Part shown: positions 6,277 through 10,758 of the stretch, one piece after another
Layout of the letters: each line of letters starts with the position of its first letter
How positions within the stretch are numbered: position 1 is the stretch's first letter
Source of the DNA: Candidatus Poseidoniaceae archaeon
GTDB lineage: Archaea; Thermoplasmatota; Poseidoniia; Poseidoniales; Poseidoniaceae
Direction of reading: 5' to 3'
Length of the DNA stretch: 10,758 nt
Assembly (NCBI GenBank): GCA_013330015.1
Contig: DUJC01000151.1
Coordinates: forward strand, 1-10,758
Translations under genes and position numbers: made by a program
Notes under the pieces: generated by a model
Told to the model about the DNA's origin: nothing
What the model saw: only the letters and a program-made list of their open reading frames with translations
Database searches by the model: none

Positions 6277-7442
6277 GTGCCTCCTCACCTTACATCGATA
6301 TCTCCCCCACACTCCGTTTGCTGGGTACGGCGCACGTAGCAACAACATCCGTTGAAGCGGTCAAGGAACAAATCGAAACCTATCAACCAAAGATCGTCGG
6401 TGTCGAGTTGTGTAAGACTCGCCATGATGCACTCGTGGAAGGCCGACGTCTCGACAAAGAAGGTCTACGCAGAGTCATCAAGGAAGGCAAAGCTCCAATG
6501 GTTTTGATGCAAGCCATGCTGAGTGCTGAACAGCGCCGCCTTGGTCTGAACGAAGGCCAGGAGCCAGGTGCAGAATTGTTGGCTGCTGTTGAAACTGCCA
6601 AAGCAGCAGGCATTGAAGTAGCGTTGGTTGACAGAGACATCCAAGTCACAATGCGAAGAGCCTGGAAGAAAATGAAGTGGAGAGAGCGTTTTCGATTGCT
6701 GTTCTCACTGTTTGGAGATGATGAAGAACTCGAAGAGGATTTTGACCTCGATGAGTTGCTCACTGATTCGGATCTTTTATCAACCATGATGGAGGACTTG
6801 AAAGAATTCTCACAAGGTGCTGGAGAGGCCCTAATCGATGAACGTGACCGATACATTGCTGAAAAAATCATGCAATCGAAAACTGAAGAGAAAATGTTGG
6901 TTGTGGTTGGCGCAGGGCACTTGAAAGGAATTGAACGGGCCTTAAATCCCTACAATCCACTTTCAACTGAAGAACTCGAATCGATATCGACAGTTCCAAA
7001 GAAAGGAATCATCGGAAAAGTGCTCCCATTTGCGATTCCGTTGATCGTCATGGGGCTTGTTGGATTTGCATTGTTCAACAACAACGAGGTTGATTACGTC
7101 AAGATGCTCACAGTTTGGACACTGTTCAACGCCATCTTCGCAGCGATTGGTTGCATCCTTGCTCGAGGCCACCCTCTGGCCATACTAACAGCAGCTCTCG
7201 CAAGTCCAATCACGTCACTGAATCCAGCACTTGCAGCAGGGTGGTTTGCTGGATACGTACAATTGCGCATATCAGAACCGACAACGGAAGATTTGCAACA
7301 ATTCCTCAAAGGAACATCCATTGGAGGTTTCTGGAGTAATCGAGCAGGTCGCGTACTTCTTGTTACTGCTCTGACGAACCTTGGAAGCATGCTTGGCGCT
7401 TGGTTCGCAGCGGCTGGATTTATCGGTGGGGGCATCACTTAG
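6273..7442 (+). CDS. TraB/PrgY-family membrane protein
   Basis: A 389-residue protein with the TraB domain in its first half. It has LLGTAHVA (residues 16-23, His21), GVELC (43-47, Glu45) and VVVGAGHLKGI (210-220, His216), the conserved His/Glu set from which metal-dependent hydrolase activity has been proposed. A strongly acidic stretch (about 150-170) precedes a helical segment. The C-terminal part has about four to five membrane helices (about 250-270, 277-297, 300-333, 361-387). The family name comes from enterococcal pheromone-shutdown proteins; archaeal members share the soluble domain plus C-terminal helices and their role is unknown. ATG 6273 lies inside the ATGA overlap with the DHH gene, so the two proteins are probably made together. 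Its TAG stop overlaps the stop of folP on the other strand. Confidence 0.87.
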   Translation: MSASSPYIDISPTLRLLGTAHVATTSVEAVKEQIETYQPKIVGVELCKTRHDALVEGRRLDKEGLRRVIKEGKAPMVLMQAMLSAEQRRLGLNEGQEPGAELLAAVETAKAAGIEVALVDRDIQVTMRRAWKKMKWRERFRLLFSLFGDDEELEEDFDLDELLTDSDLLSTMMEDLKEFSQGAGEALIDERDRYIAEKIMQSKTEEKMLVVVGAGHLKGIERALNPYNPLSTEELESISTVPKKGIIGKVLPFAIPLIVMGLVGFALFNNNEVDYVKMLTVWTLFNAIFAAIGCILARGHPLAILTAALASPITSLNPALAAGWFAGYVQLRISEPTTEDLQQFLKGTSIGGFWSNRAGRVLLVTALTNLGSMLGAWFAAAGFIGGGIT

Positions 7443-8302
7443 TCCAACGCTTTTCGTACCTTCAACAGGTCTGCGTGAGCTTGTACATCATGCACGCGTA
7501 ACCAATCGATTCCAACATCATGGGCATAAGCAGCTACACCGAGCGTTCCAAACAAACGATCTTCACTTGCAGAGTGACCTGTCAATTGACCAATCATCGA
7601 CTTCCGAGAAACACCCCACAGGATGGGAAAATCATGTTCTCCACGAAGCGTTTCCCAACCTTTGAGCAAATCGATGTTGTGTTCGAGTGTCTTTCCAAAA
7701 CCAATTCCTGGATCGAGACAGATACGACTCGGTTTATGTCCGGCATCGACGAGTTGCTGGGCTGTAGTGAGAAGTTCCGATGAAATCTCTTTGACAACAT
7801 CACGGTACGATGGGTTGGCCTGCATCGTTTTGGGTTCCCCGAGCATGTGCATGATGCATACTGGAACGTTTCGATCCAAAACCAAATCCATCATGCCTTG
7901 TGAACGTAATCCAGAGACATCGTTGATGATGGTTGCACCAGCATCCAACGCTTTTCGAGCAACTTCATGGTTTCTCGTATCGATGGACAGAGGAATGGAT
8001 GGATGTGCATTGCGAAGAGCTTTGATGATTGGTAAAACCCTCGAAAGTTCCTGTTCTATAGAGACTGGTTGAGATCCTGGACGTGTACTTTCACCACCAA
8101 TATCGATGATACCTGCTCCTTCTGGAATCATGGCCAAACCATTTTTCAACCCTTCCTCGATGGTGTGCTGGCGAGAAGGCCTGTGAAATGAATCAGGTGT
8201 GATGTTGAGAATGCCCATGAGACCTGGCCCTGATTTATCACGGCGGAAGGAAAAAGGTGCTAAGGCGTCAGCCATGAACAGTTCCAGTAAGGATGGATTC
8301 AT
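7439..8302 (-). CDS. folP: Dihydropteroate synthase
   Basis: A 287-residue TIM-barrel enzyme that joins p-aminobenzoate (or an archaeal equivalent) to dihydropterin pyrophosphate in folate-type cofactor synthesis. Motifs in order: MGILNITPDSF (29-39), DIGGESTRPGS (67-77), SIDT (106-109), INDVSG (126-131), LDPGIGFGK (196-204), GVSRKS (230-235) and RVHDV (269-273). Pterin and phosphate ligands expected for the family (Asn33, Asp108, Asn127, Asp197, Lys234, Arg269, His271) are all present. Loop 1 after DSF reads HRPSRQH instead of the usual S/N-D-G-G, which is unusual. ATG 8302 has GAGG seven bases upstream on its strand; ATG 8275, nine codons in, is an alternative start. No other folate gene is visible, and the gene is flanked by plus-strand genes on both sides. 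Confidence 0.93.
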   Translation of the reverse strand: MNPSLLELFMADALAPFSFRRDKSGPGLMGILNITPDSFHRPSRQHTIEEGLKNGLAMIPEGAGIIDIGGESTRPGSQPVSIEQELSRVLPIIKALRNAHPSIPLSIDTRNHEVARKALDAGATIINDVSGLRSQGMMDLVLDRNVPVCIMHMLGEPKTMQANPSYRDVVKEISSELLTTAQQLVDAGHKPSRICLDPGIGFGKTLEHNIDLLKGWETLRGEHDFPILWGVSRKSMIGQLTGHSASEDRLFGTLGVAAYAHDVGIDWLRVHDVQAHADLLKVRKALD

Positions 8303-8327
8303 AAGGCCTCATGCCCAAGCCTCCTGC

Positions 8328-8954
8328 ATGTCGGAGACAGAAGGTAACCATTCAATGAGTGGTTCTAGTTCATCAACGACTGAACTCGGGGTTAGTGAAG
8401 CTTCACTCGAACTCGCTGAACGTGTTGCTCTGCGACTCGACATCTATGATAAACCTGCAATCTTCAACATGCTTTCGAGCAGAGCAAAACTTGGTGCTGG
8501 AATTGTCACGGTCTCATTCTTGTTGTGGTGGCTCTTGATCAGCAACTCGTCCTCTGACGACCTTGCAATCGGTGTCTCCAAATTCTTCGCCTTGGATTAC
8601 AATGAGGTTGCTTTAGCCGTCATGGCTCTTGCATTCCTTCATTCCGCTTTCGGAGACTTCGGTCGAGAGATGGGGTCGCTCGTACCATCGCTTATTTCTG
8701 GAGTGATGATCATCATGGTCTTGCTGTACGTCGGCGAACCTGTTGTAACAGCATTCATGTCCGATTCTATGGAAGTCAACACCGGCCTTTGGAGAAGTCT
8801 ACGCTTGGCGCTGGTTGGAGCAGGTACTGTATATGGTGGCCATCTCATCGTTGATGCATACCTCCTCCTCTGGTTGCGACGCTTCCTCGAAGCAAATGAA
8901 GACATCGTACTCACACCACCTGGTGAAGAGCCTGAGGCTATTTCTGGCGAGTAG
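8328..8954 (+). CDS. Four-helix integral membrane protein, unknown function
   Basis: I do not recognise this protein. With ATG 8328 it has 208 residues: a Ser/Thr/Glu-rich N-terminal tail (1-30), an amphipathic helix (about 22-50), and four probable membrane helices (about 55-71, 93-111, 117-136, 158-183). The last helix carries small and polar residues (GTVYGGHLIVDAY) that could line a site within the membrane. The C-terminal tail is acidic. No enzyme motif is visible. The open frame continues upstream to 8199, but that part lies antisense to folP and looks non-coding. ATG 8355, preceded by AAGGT nine bases upstream, is a realistic alternative start of 199 residues. ATG 8328 has no SD but has TTCATAAG about 25-30 bases before it. 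It probably forms an operon with trm56, 40 bases downstream. Confidence 0.7.
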   Translation: MSETEGNHSMSGSSSSTTELGVSEASLELAERVALRLDIYDKPAIFNMLSSRAKLGAGIVTVSFLLWWLLISNSSSDDLAIGVSKFFALDYNEVALAVMALAFLHSAFGDFGREMGSLVPSLISGVMIIMVLLYVGEPVVTAFMSDSMEVNTGLWRSLRLALVGAGTVYGGHLIVDAYLLLWLRRFLEANEDIVLTPPGEEPEAISGE

Positions 8955-8994
8955 GACCCGTTTCCTTCTTGAACACCTTCGTTGAGGCAGGGAT

Positions 8995-9549
8995 ATGGCC
9001 GAGCATGATGTCATCATCTTACGACTTGGTTATCGACTGGGTCGTGACCCGAGGATTACAACTCATCTTGCCTTGGTTGCAAGGGCACTTGGTGCCAATC
9101 GCTTCCTCTTTTCGGGAGATGAGGATGAACGTCTTCCTGAGAACATCGCTTCAGTGAATCAGCGCTTTGGCGGAGACATGGTTGTGGAACACATCAAGAG
9201 TCCCATGGCATGGCTTAGAAAATTCGTCAAAGACGGTTTTGATGGAAATCCACCTGGTATTGCTGTCCACCTGACCATGTACGGTGCCTCATACAGAAGC
9301 GTGACACCTACGATTCGACGCGACCGTCCGCTTGTCGTGATCGTTGGAGGTGCAAAGGTTCCTTCTGAGGTCTTCCAAGTTTCACATTACAATCTCGCAG
9401 TCGGCAATCAACCGCATTCCGAAGTTGCAGCGTTAGCACTCTTTTTGGATGGCTGGTATGGATCTGGCTCAGTCGAAAGGACGCTTGATGGCGGTGAATT
9501 GATTATCAATCCAAGCAACACTGGAAAAGACGTGACTGATACTAAGTAG
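8995..9549 (+). CDS. trm56: tRNA (cytidine(56)-2'-O)-methyltransferase (aTrm56)
   Basis: A 184-residue SPOUT-family enzyme that methylates the 2'-OH of C56 in the T-loop of archaeal tRNAs using S-adenosylmethionine. The match runs along the whole length: ILRLGYRLGRDPRITTH (8-24), VHLTMYG (91-97), VVIVGGAKVPSEV (114-126) and the knotted SAM-binding end NLAVGNQPHSEVAALALFLDGW (from residue 133). This protein is specific to archaea and is one of the strongest domain-level taxonomic signals in the window. Length is typical of the short form without an extra C-terminal domain. ATG 8995 is supported by GAGG at 8984-8987 and by the position of the first motif. It lies 40 bases after the membrane protein and 37 bases before the earliest carA ATG. 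Confidence 0.95.
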   Translation: MAEHDVIILRLGYRLGRDPRITTHLALVARALGANRFLFSGDEDERLPENIASVNQRFGGDMVVEHIKSPMAWLRKFVKDGFDGNPPGIAVHLTMYGASYRSVTPTIRRDRPLVVIVGGAKVPSEVFQVSHYNLAVGNQPHSEVAALALFLDGWYGSGSVERTLDGGELIINPSNTGKDVTDTK

Positions 9550-9554
9550 GCACA

Positions 9555-9564
9555 CATAATTCCA
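9555..9564 (+). promoter_or_regulatory. Possible TATA-like element ahead of carA
   Basis: CATAATTCCA lies about 23-32 bases before ATG 9587. No SD is found before any of the three candidate carA ATGs (9587, 9614, 9620), so a leaderless carA transcript from this element is one explanation. The match is weak. Confidence 0.2.
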
Positions 9565-9586
9565 TGCAAAACCATCCCCAAGCATT

Positions 9587-10758
9587 ATGGATGGCCTATA
9601 TCGAATACCGCTGATGTCGATGGACGGTAGCAGGCTCTCCGGATTCGCCCCGGGTCGACTCAACCATGGTGTTGTGAATGCACCTCGGTTTGTGGACGCT
9701 GCAGACCCACTCCTTGACAAATCAAATCTTCCACCAAAAGCAGGAGGAGAAGGGCTTCTTCTCCTAGCGGATGGAGGCAGATACGAAGGAACGCTGTTTG
9801 GAGCAGAGGGATTTGGTGAAGGTGAACTTGTCTTCACGACTGGAATGATGGGCTACCAAGAGTCCTTGACCGACCCATCATGGGCGGGACAGATTCTTAC
9901 GTTCACATACCCATTGATTGGAAACTATGGTATTCATGGAGGCAAATCCGAATCACGAGCCGTTTGGCCAAAAGGCGTCGTTGTTCGACATGCTATGACA
10001 GACCCTGACCACCGAGATTCGATTGGAACGGTTTCAGAACTTCTTCAAGCACATGGCGTCCCGGGCATCGAAAATGTCGACACTCGGGCCATCACAAAGC
10101 GGGTCCGTGAACTCGGAACAGTTCTCTGCATCTTCGGGCCCAAAGAAAAGGAACAAGAGATGCTCAAGCGCCTTGAAGTGATGGCTTCACCTGAACTTGA
10201 CGATTTGGTGGATCTTGTCTCCATCGATGAGCCCATCGTTTTGAATCCAGGCGCAACCGATGATTTGGGCCATCCACTGCCACGCATTGGTGCACTGGAT
10301 TGTGGCGTCAAGTACAACATTCTGAGGAACCTTTGTTCACGATTTGAAGTCGTTTGGTGTCCTCCTGATGTTGCTGTTGAAACCCTGAATGATTTTGCAA
10401 TTCAGGCATTGTTTTGTTCCAATGGACCAGGAGATCCTGCCCACCCTGGCAAGGCCACTTCAGCACGACACACACTTGCACATGCAGTTGCATCTGGACT
10501 CCCCGTGATGGGAATTTGCTTGGGCCATCAACTCATGGGCTTGGCATCTGGCCTGAAAACGTACAAAATGCGTTATGGCCACCGAGGTGCAAACCAGCCT
10601 GTTGTTGATTTGAAAACACGCCGTGTTTGGATTACCTCACAGAATCACGGTTTTGCTGTTGCTAATCCAGAACACGGTATGCTCGCTGCTCATCCAAGTG
10701 GAGCTACATCTCCTGAAGGCGAGAACCTCCATGGCTACGATGTTGAAGTACGATACAT
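9587..10758 (+). CDS. carA: Carbamoyl-phosphate synthase small (glutaminase) subunit, 3' truncated
   Basis: The frame is open from ATG 9587 to the window edge (390 full codons). CarA hydrolyses glutamine and passes ammonia to CarB, which makes carbamoyl phosphate for pyrimidines and arginine. The N-terminal CPSase domain is plain: GLLLLADGG (56-64), TTGMMGYQESLTDPSW, PLIGNYGIHG and ENVDTRAITKRVRELGT. The class I amidotransferase domain follows: SNGPGDP (278-284), the nucleophile Cys311 in GICLGHQ and QNHGFAV (352-358). The catalytic His and Glu of the HPE motif lie beyond the window, so about 30-40 residues are missing. The conserved fold normally begins within a few residues of the start. 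Here 55 residues precede it from ATG 9587, or 44 from ATG 9620. That is a lineage-specific extension, unless translation starts further in. carB is expected downstream. Confidence 0.93.
   Translation, partial: MDGLYRIPLMSMDGSRLSGFAPGRLNHGVVNAPRFVDAADPLLDKSNLPPKAGGEGLLLLADGGRYEGTLFGAEGFGEGELVFTTGMMGYQESLTDPSWAGQILTFTYPLIGNYGIHGGKSESRAVWPKGVVVRHAMTDPDHRDSIGTVSELLQAHGVPGIENVDTRAITKRVRELGTVLCIFGPKEKEQEMLKRLEVMASPELDDLVDLVSIDEPIVLNPGATDDLGHPLPRIGALDCGVKYNILRNLCSRFEVVWCPPDVAVETLNDFAIQALFCSNGPGDPAHPGKATSARHTLAHAVASGLPVMGICLGHQLMGLASGLKTYKMRYGHRGANQPVVDLKTRRVWITSQNHGFAVANPEHGMLAAHPSGATSPEGENLHGYDVEVRY

Noticed and set aside
6383..6871. Serine- and arginine-rich minus-strand frame of 162 codons inside the TraB-family gene.
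   Set aside because: The composition is the reverse reading of the acidic segment and of Asp/Glu codons in the real gene; no independent evidence supports it.
8199..8327. Upstream extension of the four-helix membrane protein frame to ATG 8199.
   Set aside because: It would overlap the 5' end of folP by about 100 bases on the opposite strand, and the added residues are basic and unpatterned. ATG 8328 or 8355 fits better.
1..10758. Search by eye for tRNA, rRNA, CRISPR repeats, IS ends, integrases, toxin-antitoxin pairs and defence genes.
   Set aside because: None found. Gaps are all under about 60 bases, there are no regularly spaced repeats, and all frames with good coding character belong to the genes listed.

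Overview
The window reads as a compact archaeal chromosome segment. It probably comes from a marine Poseidoniia-type euryarchaeon (Marine Group II/III) or a close Thermoplasmatota relative. The evidence is a class I lysyl-tRNA synthetase, an archaea-only tRNA 2'-O-methyltransferase (Trm56), a GfcR-type phosphoribosyltransferase regulator, an archaeal-style fusion of a nucleotide-binding-like domain with a DHH phosphoesterase, and a TraB-family membrane protein, all at moderate GC. The taxonomic call is inference; no rRNA or marker search was possible. Nearly every base is coding. No tRNA, rRNA, CRISPR, IS element or phage gene was seen, and no gap exceeds about 60 bases.

Layout. (1) Positions 1-3361, plus strand: the 3' part of gfcR, then lysS (its Shine-Dalgarno overlaps the gfcR stop), then an unrecognised zinc-ribbon protein with a lysine-rich linker. 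(2) 3363-4184, minus strand: a TauE/SafE-type permease, converging on the zinc-ribbon gene with one base between the stops. (3) 4244-7442, plus strand: lemA, a DHH phosphoesterase and a TraB-family protein; the last two overlap by 4 bases (ATGA). (4) 7439-8302, minus strand: folP, whose stop overlaps the traB-like stop tail to tail. (5) 8328-10758, plus strand: an unrecognised four-helix membrane protein, trm56, and carA, which runs off the right edge.

The genes are mainly housekeeping: translation (lysS, trm56), one-carbon metabolism (folP), pyrimidine and arginine precursor synthesis (carA) and PRPP-linked regulation (gfcR). They are mixed with envelope or membrane functions (TauE, LemA, TraB, 4-TM protein). 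Some genes have clear Shine-Dalgarno sequences (lysS, DHH, trm56). Others have only an AT-rich TATA-like element about 25 bases upstream of the ATG (lemA, possibly tauE and carA), which fits mixed leadered and leaderless transcription.

I do not see a self-contained new defence or mobile system. The points most worth a second look are the class I LysRS without the usual cysteine pairs and with an altered KMSKS loop, the DHPS with a non-standard catalytic loop 1, the zinc-ribbon orphan, the DHH-TraB coupled pair, and the roughly 45-55 residue extension at the start of CarA.
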